This document shows, piece by piece, positions 9,796 through 18,493 of a stretch of 64,000 nucleotides of DNA (position 1 is its first letter; every line of letters begins with the position of its first letter). The translations under genes were made by a program, and so were the position numbers. Source of the stretch: Geobacter sp. FeAm09 (lineage in GTDB: Bacteria > Desulfobacterota > Desulfuromonadia > Geobacterales > Pseudopelobacteraceae); assembly GCF_008330225.1 (NCBI RefSeq), contig NZ_CP042466.1, positions 1,126,501 through 1,190,500 on the forward strand. The letters are read 5' to 3'. The notes under the pieces are model-generated. The model was not told the origin of the DNA, searched no databases, and saw only the letters and a list, made by a program, of their open reading frames with translations.

Positions 9796-9987
9796 ATGAA
9801 GATTCCGGTATTATTCATAGACGGCACTCCCGGCGTTGTGGGTGACGATGAACTCGAATCGTTTATCCAGAAAAGGCGCATCCTCGCTTTCCGCCGTTCC
9901 GACGGCTGGGTGAGGGTTGCCAAGGACCCCCTGCGGGGGGCGTCCGGCACAAAGGCCTATGACGGGAAAGAACGAAGAAAGGCGTAA
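9796..9987 (+). CDS. Small conserved-looking cytosolic protein
   Basis: The 63-aa product starts at ATG 9796; no strong ribosome site precedes it. It reads MKIPVLFIDGTPGVV..., with a central amphipathic segment and a C-terminal YDGKERRKA tail of a type seen in other small Geobacter proteins. There is no signal peptide or membrane helix. I do not recognise a named family. The next gene starts 11 bases downstream on the same strand. Confidence 0.55.
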   Translation: MKIPVLFIDGTPGVVGDDELESFIQKRRILAFRRSDGWVRVAKDPLRGASGTKAYDGKERRKA

Positions 9988-9997
9988 GGGACTCACC

Positions 9998-10330
9998 ATG
10001 CGAATCCTCCTCACCACCATGCTCTTCCTCGTCCTCTGCCCCCTGGCGGGGGCGGCCCTTGCCGACGACAGATCCGACTGCATCAACAGTTGCGCGGGCG
10101 ACAAACGGTCGAACGACATGTACTGTCCGCCGGCCGGCGGCTATTCGGATGAAGACCACCGGCAGTGCGTCGAAAAAAACACCACTGCATATGGCGATTG
10201 CGTCAAGGCATGCTCTCCCGCGGCACCTCCCCCGGAACCGCCCCCCGCCGAACCGCAGCCGGCCGATCCGCAGCCCGTTCCCGAGCCGTCGTCCCCCCCG
10301 CCCGAGGGTCCCGCCGCCGGCGACAAATAA
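9998..10330 (+). CDS. Secreted Cys-containing protein with Pro-rich tail
   Basis: Start ATG 9998 gives a 110-aa product with a clean Sec signal peptide (ALA-DD cleavage). The mature domain of about 50 residues has six Cys (CINSC, YC, CVEK, CVKAC), suggesting disulfides. A C-terminal tail of repeated PEPPPAEPQPADPQP units follows. Function unknown. The signal peptide and organised Cys spacing support it as a real gene although it is short. Confidence 0.65.
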   Translation: MRILLTTMLFLVLCPLAGAALADDRSDCINSCAGDKRSNDMYCPPAGGYSDEDHRQCVEKNTTAYGDCVKACSPAAPPPEPPPAEPQPADPQPVPEPSSPPPEGPAAGDK

Positions 10331-10525
10331 ACGCCGCGGGCCCCGGCCTCACGACGTCACTCAGGCCACTGGGCCACGGAGCAACGGCGACTCGCCGGAA
10401 AAAACACGTTTGCCGGGCTGGGGGCGATGTTATCCGTATTCGGGTTGTGCCCCCTTCACCCCCTGCGCGATGGTTTTCCCTGGCCTACCCTTGCCCGTGA
10501 TGGCTCCCCGCCACGCATTGTCCCC

Positions 10526-11434
10526 CTATGCCCCCTTGATGAAGGTGCCGTTCTGGAACTCCTCGAAGGCGACCCGCAACTCTTCCTGAGTGTTCATGAC
10601 GATGGGGCCGTACCAAGCTACCGGCTCGTGGAGCGGTTTCCCCGCGATGAACAGGAAACGGACCGGCCGTTCCCCCGCTTCGATCAGCACGTCGCTCCCT
10701 TCGCGTTTGTAGAGGACCACGGTTTCCGGTCCGCAGATACAGCGCCGGTCCAGATCCATCCATCCCGAGCCCGCCATCTCGTAGGCAAAGGCGTCCCGCT
10801 GCTCGTCGAAATACCCCTCGCCGTCCAGCACGTAGGCGACGGCGGTATGTCCGGCCGTGACCGGGTGGCGGAAGGCGGCGCCGGCCGGGATGCTCACGTC
10901 CAGCATCTCCGGGTCGATCACGATATCCCTCACCGGCCCCTGGACCCCGTTGACCCTGCCGCTGACGATCTTGACCCTGACCCCCGAATCCAGGGTAACC
11001 TCCGGGATGTCGGCCGCCTTCACGTCCCGGTAGCGGGGCGCCATCATCTTCCGGTCGGCCGGCAGGTTGGCCCAGAACTGGAAGCCCCACATCATGCCGG
11101 TCGGGCTCTTCTGGGGCATCTCCTGGTGGATGATGCCGCTGCCGGCCGTCATCCACTGCACGTCGCCGGGGCCGATGACCCCCTTGTTGCCCATGCTGTC
11201 CCCATGTTCCACCACCCCTTCCAGGACATAGGTGATGGTCTCGATGCCCCGGTGGGGGTGCCAGGGAAAGCCGGGCAGATATTCGGCCGGGTTGGCGGTG
11301 TGAAAGTCGTCCAGCATCAGGAACGGGTCGAACAACGGCACCTGGGAGTTGCCGAAGGCGCGCTTCAGGTGGACGCCGGCCCCCTCGACGGTGGGGCGGC
11401 TTTTGTACAGCTTGTCGATGGCGCGGGTGGTCAT
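10526..11434 (-). CDS. Pirin family protein
   Basis: Start ATG 11434 follows GAAAGGAAAT; the long upstream open frame has no pirin homology. The 302-aa bicupin has the pirin metal-site motifs HPHRGIET (~59-66) and, further on, IIHQEMP, with the N-terminal R-x-F-G and FDPFLMLDDF segments. Pirins bind Fe; some act as quercetinases and others as redox-linked regulators, so the substrate cannot be assigned. A 20-bp perfect hairpin separates it from the upstream amidohydrolase gene on the same strand. Confidence 0.9.
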   Translation of the reverse strand: MTTRAIDKLYKSRPTVEGAGVHLKRAFGNSQVPLFDPFLMLDDFHTANPAEYLPGFPWHPHRGIETITYVLEGVVEHGDSMGNKGVIGPGDVQWMTAGSGIIHQEMPQKSPTGMMWGFQFWANLPADRKMMAPRYRDVKAADIPEVTLDSGVRVKIVSGRVNGVQGPVRDIVIDPEMLDVSIPAGAAFRHPVTAGHTAVAYVLDGEGYFDEQRDAFAYEMAGSGWMDLDRRCICGPETVVLYKREGSDVLIEAGERPVRFLFIAGKPLHEPVAWYGPIVMNTQEELRVAFEEFQNGTFIKGA

Positions 11435-11458
11435 GGGGGGATTTCCTTTCAGGGAGAT

Positions 11459-11505
11459 TTGGGGTGTATGAGTCCCATGAGTCCTATGGGACTCATACAC
11501 CCCAA
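11459..11505 (-). terminator. Perfect 20-bp hairpin between amidohydrolase and pirin genes
   Basis: Arms 11459-11478 and 11486-11505 are exact complements with a 7-base loop and contain repeated GAGTCC/GGACTC units. It sits 8 bases beyond the amidohydrolase stop and 24 bases before the pirin start. It may terminate or attenuate transcription into pirin. No long T-run follows. Confidence 0.5.
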
Positions 11506-11513
11506 CAATCATA

Positions 11514-13340
11514 TCAGAATGCGAAGCATGTACAACCAACCCCCCAGGGGCCGACCTCGCCGAATACCCGGTGGGTATGCCGGTGGAGCGGGTTGTCGCA
11601 CGAACCGGCCGCCGCCAGGGCAGGCAGTTCAGGTTCGCCATGGCCATCCCGGTATGCCCCGCCATAGACGCCCGTGGGCGACCAGTCGGGAGAGACCGGC
11701 GGCAAGGGCGGCGCCAGGGAGGCGAAGTCGCCCGCCCCATGGACGATGCGTCCCCCCATGATGGTCAAAAGCGACTCGATCCCCTTGATCTCCTCGTCGG
11801 GCACGCTGAAATAGTCGGCCGACAGCACCGCCAGGTCGGCGAACTGGCCCACCGCGATGCGCCCCTTTTTGCCCTTATCCCCGGAAAACCAGGAACTCCC
11901 CTCGGTGTAGAGCCCAAGGGCCGTGGCCCGGTCCAGGCGGTTCTCCTCGCCGTACAGGGAGAGGCCCCCCACGGTCTTGCCGGTCACCAGCCAGTAGAGC
12001 GAAACCCAGGGGTTGTAGCTCGCCACCCTGGTGGCGTCCGTGCCCGCGCCCACCGGGATCCCCATGCGGAGCATGGTCGAGATGGGCGGGGCCATGCTGG
12101 CCGCTTTTTTCCCGTAGCGCTCCACAAAGTATTCGCCCTGGAAGGCCATGCGGTCCTGGATGGCGATGCCGCCCCCCAGGCGGCGCACCCGCTCCATGCT
12201 CTGCTCCGAGATGGTCTCGGCATGGTCGAAGAACCAGCGCAACCCGTTGAAGGGGATCTCCCGGTCAATGGCCTCGAACACGTCCAGGAACCGGGTGATG
12301 GATTCATCGTAGGTGGCATGCAGCCGAAACGGCCAGCGTTTTTCCGCCAGCAGGGCCACCACCTTCTTCAACTCGGCCTCCATGACCGGCTGCAGGTCGG
12401 GGCGCGGCTCCAGGAAGTCCTCGAAGTCGGCTGCGGAAAAGACCAGCATCTCGCCCGCGCCGTTCACCTTGTAGACGTCGTTGCCGTGTCCCGGTTCGGT
12501 GATGTCGGCCCAGCGGGCAAAATCATCGTACTCCTGCCCGGGGCGCTGGGTGAACAGGTTGTAGGCGATGCGCAGGGTGAGTTCGTCCCGTCCCGCCAAC
12601 TCCTCCATCACCCGGTAGTCGTCGGGGTAGTTCTGGAACCCGCCGCCGGCGTCGATGCAACTGGTGATGCCGAGCCGGTTCAACTCGCGCATGAAGTGGC
12701 GGGTGGAGTTGACCTGGTCGTCGAAGCCGAGCTTGGGCCCCTTGGCCAGGCTGGCGTAGAGGATCATGGCGTTGGGCCTGGCGATCAGCAGACCGGTGGG
12801 ATTGCCGGACCTGTCCCGTTGGATCTCCCCGCCGGAAGGGCTTGGAGTCTCCTTCGTGTACCCCAGGGCCCGGAGCCCGGCCCGGTTGACGAATGCCCGG
12901 TCGTACAGGTGCAGGACAAAGACCGGGGTGTCCGGGGCGGCGGCGTTGATCTCCTCCAGGGTCGGCATGCGCCGCTCGGCGAACTGAAACTCGGTCCAGC
13001 CGCCGATGACCCGCACCCACTGGGGCGGTGGGGTGCGGCGGGCCTGATCGCGCAGCATGTGAAGCGCCAGGGCCAGGGAGGGCACCCCGTCCCAGCGCAG
13101 CTCCATATTGAAGTTGAGCCCCCCCCTGATGACGTGGATGTGGGAATCGTTCAGGCCGGGGACGACGGTGCGCCCCCTGAGGTCGATCCGCTGGGTCGCG
13201 GCAGGGGCGTGGGCCAGCACCTCTTCGCCGCCCAGGGCGGTGATCCGGCCGCCGCTCAGGGCAACGGCGGAAGCCGTGGAATGGCCGCCATCCGCTGCGG
13301 CAATGGCGCCGTTATACAGAATCATGTCAGGTGCGTTCAT
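11514..13340 (-). CDS. YtcJ-like metal-dependent amidohydrolase
   Basis: Start ATG 13340 is the first credible start; upstream codons of the open frame overlap the next gene. The 608-aa protein is of the Amidohydro_3/YtcJ type: an N-terminal beta-sandwich (ILYNGAI...GRITALG), then VVPGLNDSHIHV with the HxH metal pair, RLHATYD and DHAE His residues, and the catalytic-type Asp in GAGTDATR. C-terminal lines (GRIAVGQFADLAVL) complete the composite domain. Substrates of this family vary, so none is assigned. It is the third gene of a four-gene minus-strand run with short gaps (11-20 bases). Confidence 0.88.
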   Translation of the reverse strand: MNAPDMILYNGAIAAADGGHSTASAVALSGGRITALGGEEVLAHAPAATQRIDLRGRTVVPGLNDSHIHVIRGGLNFNMELRWDGVPSLALALHMLRDQARRTPPPQWVRVIGGWTEFQFAERRMPTLEEINAAAPDTPVFVLHLYDRAFVNRAGLRALGYTKETPSPSGGEIQRDRSGNPTGLLIARPNAMILYASLAKGPKLGFDDQVNSTRHFMRELNRLGITSCIDAGGGFQNYPDDYRVMEELAGRDELTLRIAYNLFTQRPGQEYDDFARWADITEPGHGNDVYKVNGAGEMLVFSAADFEDFLEPRPDLQPVMEAELKKVVALLAEKRWPFRLHATYDESITRFLDVFEAIDREIPFNGLRWFFDHAETISEQSMERVRRLGGGIAIQDRMAFQGEYFVERYGKKAASMAPPISTMLRMGIPVGAGTDATRVASYNPWVSLYWLVTGKTVGGLSLYGEENRLDRATALGLYTEGSSWFSGDKGKKGRIAVGQFADLAVLSADYFSVPDEEIKGIESLLTIMGGRIVHGAGDFASLAPPLPPVSPDWSPTGVYGGAYRDGHGEPELPALAAAGSCDNPLHRHTHRVFGEVGPWGVGCTCFAF

Positions 13341-13351
13341 AGCGCTACCCC

Positions 13352-13933
13352 CTACCTTTGAGGGCGGTGTCCCAGCCAGGGCCGGAGCATTCTCGCCAGC
13401 ACCGGCATGACCGCCCAGGTGAGAACAATGACAATGCCCACGGCTATCGCCAAAGCTTGCAATAGCTGGGACAGGTTGGTTATGAAAGGATTCAGCAGCC
13501 AGGGTACCAGCATGCTGACCGGCCAGACGCCCAGGACCGTGACGACGGCCATCTTCCAGCGGGGAGGGGGGACCAGCGCCTGGTGGCCGGGGAGGGTGAA
13601 CCAGGTTTCCAGGCCGGACACCTCCTGGCGTTGTGGCGCTCCCTCGGTCAACGGCGCAACGGCTGCTTCCCACTGGCGGAACAGGGATGAGGCATAAAAG
13701 CGGTCGCGGCACTCTCCTGTGCCGAAACGGCGTACAATCCCGTATTCGCGAGACCCGGTGCCCGGCTCCGGTCGCAGGACATGCACCCCCAGTTGCCCCT
13801 CGGCGTGCAGGGAGCGGGCGATGAAGTCATGCAACTCCGCCTCGAACCGTTCTTCGCATCCGGTCCTGACCGTGCGCAACGTCAGGACGGCGACAACCTC
13901 TGCCGGTTTCTCCGCTGTTCCGTAGGTGTTCAT
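13352..13933 (-). CDS. Antibiotic-biosynthesis-monooxygenase (ABM) domain membrane protein
   Basis: Start ATG 13933 gives 193 aa; an earlier ATG at 13981 would overlap the upstream gene. Residues ~12-105 resemble an ABM ferredoxin-like domain (VLTLRTVRTGCEERFEAELHD, then a REYGIVRRF strand). Two C-terminal membrane helices follow (~130-150 and ~160-182). ABM-TM proteins of this layout are common but uncharacterised. It lies in a run with amidohydrolase and hydrolase genes. Confidence 0.72.
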   Translation of the reverse strand: MNTYGTAEKPAEVVAVLTLRTVRTGCEERFEAELHDFIARSLHAEGQLGVHVLRPEPGTGSREYGIVRRFGTGECRDRFYASSLFRQWEAAVAPLTEGAPQRQEVSGLETWFTLPGHQALVPPPRWKMAVVTVLGVWPVSMLVPWLLNPFITNLSQLLQALAIAVGIVIVLTWAVMPVLARMLRPWLGHRPQR

Positions 13934-13952
13934 GACGTTAGCCGGTTCATGA

Positions 13953-14921
13953 TTACTGCGTACCGGTCCCCGGCGGTCCATCGATGAAGTCGATGATCGC
14001 GGGAATCACCACCGTGGGCGCCTCTTCCATCAGCCAGTGCCCCGAGCCGGGGACAACCGCCCCCCTGACATCCGTAGCCACCAGTCTGGTTTGTTCGATG
14101 AGGAAGGTGCCGCTGGCTTTCTCGCCGGTCAGGACCAGCACCGGCATAGGGAGCTTGCTCTGCGAGAGCAGTTCGAAGTCCTTCGCGTCCCGCTCGAAGG
14201 CGCGGAAGTACTCGAACCCGGCGCGCATGCCACCGGGCTGGGCGTAGGCCCTGGCATAGAGGCGGCGGTCGGCCTCGGGCACCGAATGCTTGGGATCGGC
14301 GGCAAAGTCGTTCCAGAAATGCTCGAAGTAGGTGCGCTCACGCCCCTTGACCAGGGCCAGCGGCACCGCGCCGTAGAAATGGAAGTGCCACAGGTCGCGC
14401 ATCAGCCAGACCTCCTTCCAGGTGCCGATGCCGGGCAGGAAGGCATCCATGAGCACGACGCGCTCGGTGGCCCGGGGAAACTGGGCGGCGTAGGCGTAGG
14501 TCACCATCAGGCCGATGTCGTGCCCCACGATGCTCACCCGGTCAAAGCCGAGCGATGAGGTCAATTCATGGATGTCCACGGCCATGTTCTTCTTGTCGTA
14601 GCCGGATTCCGGTTTGGCCGATCCCCCTGCGCCGCGCAGGTCGGGAACGATGACGGTATGGTGCCGGGCGAGTGGCTTCATGAGCGGACGCCACATCAGA
14701 CCGGTTTCGGCATAACCGTGCAGCAGGACCACGGGGCTGCCCGTACCGCCGATGAGATAATGCAGCCGGACCCCGTTGACCTGGGCGAAGCGCTCGGCAA
14801 AGCCGGCCGGGGCCGGCTCTGCCGCGGCGCGGAGCGGTGAAACGGCCAGCAGCGCCACTGCGGCAATGATGGCACAACCGACGGTAAAGCCCCGTCGGGA
14901 TGATATCGTGTGATCTATCAT
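13953..14921 (-). CDS. Exported alpha/beta hydrolase, epoxide-hydrolase-like
   Basis: Start ATG 14921 gives 322 aa; the upstream frame extension runs antisense through an OsmC remnant and is not used. The N-terminus has a twin-arginine-like signal (SSRRGFTVG) and hydrophobic stretch to AAA. The catalytic domain has the HGYAET oxyanion motif, a nucleophile elbow GHDIG with Asp rather than Ser, and a GSGHW catalytic His. Asp nucleophiles are typical of epoxide hydrolases and haloalkane/haloacetate dehalogenases, so one of these reactions is likely. Periplasmic location is inferred from the signal. Confidence 0.82.
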   Translation of the reverse strand: MIDHTISSRRGFTVGCAIIAAVALLAVSPLRAAAEPAPAGFAERFAQVNGVRLHYLIGGTGSPVVLLHGYAETGLMWRPLMKPLARHHTVIVPDLRGAGGSAKPESGYDKKNMAVDIHELTSSLGFDRVSIVGHDIGLMVTYAYAAQFPRATERVVLMDAFLPGIGTWKEVWLMRDLWHFHFYGAVPLALVKGRERTYFEHFWNDFAADPKHSVPEADRRLYARAYAQPGGMRAGFEYFRAFERDAKDFELLSQSKLPMPVLVLTGEKASGTFLIEQTRLVATDVRGAVVPGSGHWLMEEAPTVVIPAIIDFIDGPPGTGTQ

Positions 14922-14982
14922 GATGTTAACCTCTGCTTTCCTGACGGTCCGCCGGAGGTCGCCGCAGGGATGGCCTCGCGCC

Positions 14983-15096
14983 CTATGACACGAGTGTCGC
15001 CTCCAGGGTGATTTCGGTGTTGAACAACTTGGAAACCGGGCAGCCGCCCTTGGCCATGCAGCTCTCCTTGCCGAAGCTCGCGTTATGGAACGTGGG
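14983..15096 (-). pseudogene. 3' remnant of an OsmC-family peroxiredoxin gene
   Basis: In the minus frame ending TAG at 14983-14985, about 37 codons read ...HNASFGKESCMAKGGC and then PVSKLFNTEITLEATLVS. This matches the C-terminal Cys-containing end of OsmC-type lipoyl-dependent peroxiredoxins. The rest of the gene is missing; the remnant begins immediately after the stop of the isochorismatase-like gene, so a deletion has joined the two. Not expected to be functional. Confidence 0.65.
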
Positions 15097-15747
15097 CTAG
15101 TGCCCGCCGCCGGCCCGGCTGGGAGGCGCGCCGTGCACCATGGTGTAGGCGTATTCCACACCCTGGCCGTAGGCGCCGCACAGTTCCTTGACCACCGCCA
15201 TGACGTCGTTGTAGGTCTCTTTGTGCGCCCAGTCCCGCTGGTATTCGAGAAGTACCTGGAGTGCGGTCACCGGGACCGCCCCCGCCTGTTCGATGCGGCG
15301 CATGGCGGCGTTGTGAGCCGTCACCGAGGTGCCCCCCGAGGCGTCCTCGACGGCATAGACCTCAAAGCCGGCCCTCATGGCCTCCAGGGTGGGGAAGGCC
15401 AGGCAGACCTCGGTCCAGAGGGCGGCCATGACCAGCTTGTTTCTCCCGGTCGCCTTGACGGCGGCGACGAATTCCCCGCTTTCCCACGAGTTCATGGAAC
15501 TGCGTTCGATCGGTTCCTGGTCGGGGAAGATGTCCAGGAGTTGGGGCCACATGTTGCCCGAGAAACTTTTGGTCTCGACGGTGGTGAGGATGGTCGGGAC
15601 CTTGAAGATTTTTGCCGCTCTGGCGAGCAGAAGAACATTGTTGAAAAGGGTCTGGCGGTCGATGTTGGCAACCCCGAAGGTCATCTGGGGCTGAAAGTCG
15701 ATGAAGACGACGGCGCTGTTGGCCGGGTTGAGCAGTTCGGTTTTCAT
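15097..15747 (-). CDS. Isochorismatase-like cysteine hydrolase (YcaC type)
   Basis: Start ATG 15747 follows AGGAGG. The 216-aa protein shows the family triad: Asp in VFIDFQPQM (~17), a Lys region after TTVETK (~62) and the nucleophile Cys in ALWTEVCLAFPT (~118). The cis-peptide region and the GVEYAYTMVHGA C-terminus match YcaC-like hydrolases. The substrate is unknown. Upstream, GTCCTT/AGTCCT motifs repeat around the start region, perhaps a regulator site. The OsmC fragment follows directly. Confidence 0.85.
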   Translation of the reverse strand: MKTELLNPANSAVVFIDFQPQMTFGVANIDRQTLFNNVLLLARAAKIFKVPTILTTVETKSFSGNMWPQLLDIFPDQEPIERSSMNSWESGEFVAAVKATGRNKLVMAALWTEVCLAFPTLEAMRAGFEVYAVEDASGGTSVTAHNAAMRRIEQAGAVPVTALQVLLEYQRDWAHKETYNDVMAVVKELCGAYGQGVEYAYTMVHGAPPSRAGGGH

Positions 15748-15870
15748 GGAATTGCCTCCTCTAGGACTGTTTTTGTCCTTAACGACAATTTAAGTCCTTT
15801 CAAAAAATAGTTGCAACAGTAAAATACGGTCGGAAGGGCGGAGCGGCCCAAACCTTCACCGCATAAGAAA

Positions 15871-15911
15871 GGCCGGGCAGCGCGAAGGGTATCTCCTTCG
15901 GCGGCCCGGCC
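15871..15911 (-). terminator. Intrinsic terminator of the lipoprotein operon
   Basis: A GGCCGGGC/GCCCGGCC outer stem with an inner CGAAGG/CCTTCG stem is followed, on the minus strand, by TTTCTTAT. It lies downstream of the 16039-16919 gene pair. The rest of 15748-16038 shows nothing gene-like. Confidence 0.6.
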
Positions 15912-16038
15912 ATTTCAGCGGGACGTTCTTCACCCTCCTTCAAGGGAGTGGGGCGGTCGTACTCCGGTGGTCAACCAGATGAAACCCGGTTGGAGGGGCG
16001 CACCGCTTGCGCCCTGTTGTGCAACGCCCCACAGGGGG

Positions 16039-16518
16039 TTAGTCCACGTCGTACACCCAGACGTCCATGTGGGGCGCATGGCGCCGGTCCCTGATGACGG
16101 CGCCGGTCCCATCGTTGATGATGAGCGTAGAGACGGAGCAGGAGTCCGGCGCGGGAGAGCCGCCCGTCGCCGTATCCACGCACTTTTTCAGGGCATCGAA
16201 CTCCCGGTTGGCGTCGTGGAGGCAGGTGGCGTTCTTCAGCAGGCACTCGGCGGGGAAGGTGAGGTGCAGGGCCATCTTCCTGCCGCCGACAAAGCCGATG
16301 GCGACGATCCTGACCTTCTCTGCAACCTGTTTGGTGGTGACGGTGATGTTCCTGTTGGTGGGGAGGTAGCGGTAATTGCCCGCTCGATAGGCCTCAAGGG
16401 CGGTCCGGGATTCCAGGTAGAGGTCGCCGATGCCTGCCGGCTTTTCGGCACAGCCGGCCAGCGCCATGAAGATTGCTGCCCACCGGGAGAACCGGGCTGC
16501 CGTTGCGCGGCCTATCAT
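16039..16518 (-). CDS. Lipoprotein of unknown function
   Basis: Start ATG 16518 has an excellent CTAAGGAGGT site; the longer open frame upstream is antisense to the neighbouring lipoprotein's coding. The 159-aa product has a lipobox (MALAGC, C23). The mature domain is mixed alpha/beta with five Cys (CLLKNATC, KKCVD, DSC...). No family is recognised. It forms a two-gene unit with 16530-16919 (11-base gap). Confidence 0.7.
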   Translation of the reverse strand: MIGRATAARFSRWAAIFMALAGCAEKPAGIGDLYLESRTALEAYRAGNYRYLPTNRNITVTTKQVAEKVRIVAIGFVGGRKMALHLTFPAECLLKNATCLHDANREFDALKKCVDTATGGSPAPDSCSVSTLIINDGTGAVIRDRRHAPHMDVWVYDVD

Positions 16519-16529
16519 CGGCCACCTCC

Positions 16530-16919
16530 TTAGAGTGCGGGCGCAGGCATACCCTTCGGTGCCGAGGTGGCATTGGTGAAAGCGGGGGGGAAGGAAAGGG
16601 CCTTTGCCATGACGGCGGTGTTGTGCCCGAGGGGCGGGCGGGACGCCGCGTCCGGGTGTGGCGAAGGTGCGCCGTCCGCTCCGGCAAGGTCGATGCCGAG
16701 CAGGGCGGCATTGGCGGCGATCTCGTTCAGGGGCACGCCGTTGATGTAGATCGCCAGGGAGGCGGTCTCGCCGTCGTTCGTCGTGGTGGCGGACCGGGAG
16801 CCTGAATAGGTGGCTAACGCCACGGTGCCGTCCGCCGCCGGCGTTCCTGACGGGGCGGCGCCGCATCCGCACAGGGCCAGCGACAGCATCACCACGCAAT
16901 ATCCATTACAGCTCTTCAT
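16530..16919 (-). CDS. Small lipoprotein of unknown function
   Basis: The 129-aa product has a signal with lipobox-like LALCGC (C19). The mature part is rich in Ala, Thr and Pro with little predicted structure beyond a short beta segment (ASLAIYINGVPLNEIAANAALLGIDL). It is the first gene of the pair with 16039-16518. Not recognised. The 280 bp upstream hold no gene, only GTCGCAGAGTTGCAGAGTCGC-type direct repeats of the sort common in intergenic regions. Confidence 0.6.
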   Translation of the reverse strand: MKSCNGYCVVMLSLALCGCGAAPSGTPAADGTVALATYSGSRSATTTNDGETASLAIYINGVPLNEIAANAALLGIDLAGADGAPSPHPDAASRPPLGHNTAVMAKALSFPPAFTNATSAPKGMPAPAL

Positions 16920-17200
16920 TCGTTACGGCTCCCCGGGTACACGTCAAACAATCGAAATAGGGTGCAACACATGCGTCATATTTGCTGTTTTTACCATGAA
17001 GCGACGAAAAAAGGAAGATTATTGCAGTGAATGAGGCGGTGCGGCTGCGCCGGCCATTCAACCGGGAAAAAAATCTGTCGCAGAGTTGCAGAGTCGCAGG
17101 GGCGCCGGGCAGCGCAAAGGCAGGTATTTTTTCGTGGACTTCTGTCGTTTCGGGACTCCGTGGCCTGTCGTTCTCAGGGAGGCATGACACCCCTGCCGGT

Positions 17201-17529
17201 TCACGACCTCGCCCCCGCCAGCCGGAACGCCTCCCGAATCTCCTCCATCCGGCGGCGGTTCTTCCCCAGGTCCGAATACCCGACCCGCGAGGCGGAACGC
17301 ACCTGGATGCAGTTTCGTTCCCGGTCCAGCAGGAATTCGGCGTCGTCCACGAAGAGGGTGGTCCGCAGCTCGACCCGCAGGTATCCGGGCACCTCCTGGA
17401 TGACGGTCGCGTCGGCCCGCCGGGCAAGGAGCCGCTTCAGGCGGCCAATCGGCCGTCCCGTGCCCCCAGGTCGGTGGGGCGGTCACCGGTACAACCGGCC
17501 AGGATGCCCGACAGGATACCCATAAACAT
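17201..17529 (-). pseudogene. Broken DUF1499 lipoprotein gene (internal deletion)
   Basis: The 5' part (17437-17529) encodes a lipoprotein-like start (GILAGC) and the DUF1499 N-terminal block RPTDLGARDGRLA. The 3' part, in another frame, encodes LKRLLARRADATVIQE, GYLRVELRT and the family hallmark VRSASRVGYSDLGKNRRRMEEIR. The expected middle (about 40 residues with the CP-SPNCVSS motif) is missing and the frame is shifted at the join. This is a real deletion rather than a one-base error. The family has no known reaction. Confidence 0.75.
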
Positions 17530-17620
17530 GCCCCTGATGATGAGCCGCAACGGATCGGGCTGTTCGCCCGGCAGGCGGCAGGGGGCGAACAGCCTGTCTG
17601 CGCCCCCGGGAGGAAAGCGG

Positions 17621-18238
17621 TTACGGGAGGTTGTCATAGCAGATGTTGACGCTGCGCTCCGACAGTACCTTGCCGGCCGAGTCGAAGCCGTCCAGCACCG
17701 TGACCTTGAAGGTGCAACCGGTCTTTCTCGTTCCCTTGATCGTCAGGTCCCTGGTGGGGCGGGAATAGATGATCACGGAAAATCCGGCCGGGGACAGCGC
17801 TCCTGTGGCTGCCGAGTAAACGGTCTTTTCATAGTCCACATCGGGAGATGGCGCCATGACCGGCTTTGAGTAGGCCCGGATCTTGCCGTCCACCACGAGG
17901 TAGTTGGTGAGCTTTTTCGGGGTCATTTCGTCAACTTCCTGGCCTGACCCTGCAACAGCGATGACTATCTGATGTGCATGGTCTCCGGCAAGGAATACCG
18001 CCGTGATGCCGCCGCTGCTGACAGCCTTCCTCGACTTCGCGGCATTGCATACCGCCAGTTCTTCAGGGCCCTGCGGTTCCCGGGAGACAACACTGTTGGC
18101 CCACGTCTCCGTTTCCGTGTCAAGGCTGCCGACCAGCGCAAGGCCGCCGGAACAGCCTGCCGTCATGGCGAGCAGGCAGCACGCGAGGGCGATCCTCATC
18201 GCCTGTGCGGCGCGGGGCATCATATCGCTGTTCTTCAT
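17621..18238 (-). CDS. Lipoprotein of unknown function
   Basis: Start ATG 18238 is chosen to give a lipoprotein signal (LLAMTAGC, C29); upstream codons lack features. The 205-aa product has a mostly beta mature domain with three further Cys. Similarity is limited to the general style of the neighbouring lipoproteins; no family is recognised. It lies upstream of the DUF1499 remnant on the same strand. Confidence 0.68.
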   Translation of the reverse strand: MKNSDMMPRAAQAMRIALACCLLAMTAGCSGGLALVGSLDTETETWANSVVSREPQGPEELAVCNAAKSRKAVSSGGITAVFLAGDHAHQIVIAVAGSGQEVDEMTPKKLTNYLVVDGKIRAYSKPVMAPSPDVDYEKTVYSAATGALSPAGFSVIIYSRPTRDLTIKGTRKTGCTFKVTVLDGFDSAGKVLSERSVNICYDNLP

Positions 18239-18302
18239 GGGGTACCCCTTTGTCGATGCTGTCAAACATACCACAAAAACAGGGCGGCGGAGAGGGTAAT
18301 GG

Positions 18303-18342
18303 GAAAAAAAGACCGCCACGCGACGTGGCGGGGTCTTTTTTG
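18303..18342. terminator. Bidirectional intrinsic-terminator hairpin between divergent genes
   Basis: AAAAAAAGACCGCCACG and CGTGGCGGGGTCTTTTTT form a GC stem flanked by A and T runs on both sides, 65 bases upstream of the 17621-18238 start. As it lies between divergent starts, it would act as a leader attenuator or insulate the two promoters. A second palindrome, GCCGGGATCCCGGC, follows near 18352. Confidence 0.6.
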
Positions 18343-18493
18343 TGCACTCTCCGCCGGGATCCCGGCGGCATCTGGCGCGATATTATTGCATTAATAAAGC
18401 GTAATGGTATTATGGTACCAGTCCGGAGCGGGGCGAACCAGGGTGTGCCGCGATGTTCGTCCAAATTCTCTCGAAAAATCAGGAGCGTCAACC

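Noticed and set aside
13953-15161. 402-aa start for the exported hydrolase
   Set aside because: The extension overlaps the isochorismatase-like gene and OsmC remnant in another frame; the signal peptide begins at 14921.
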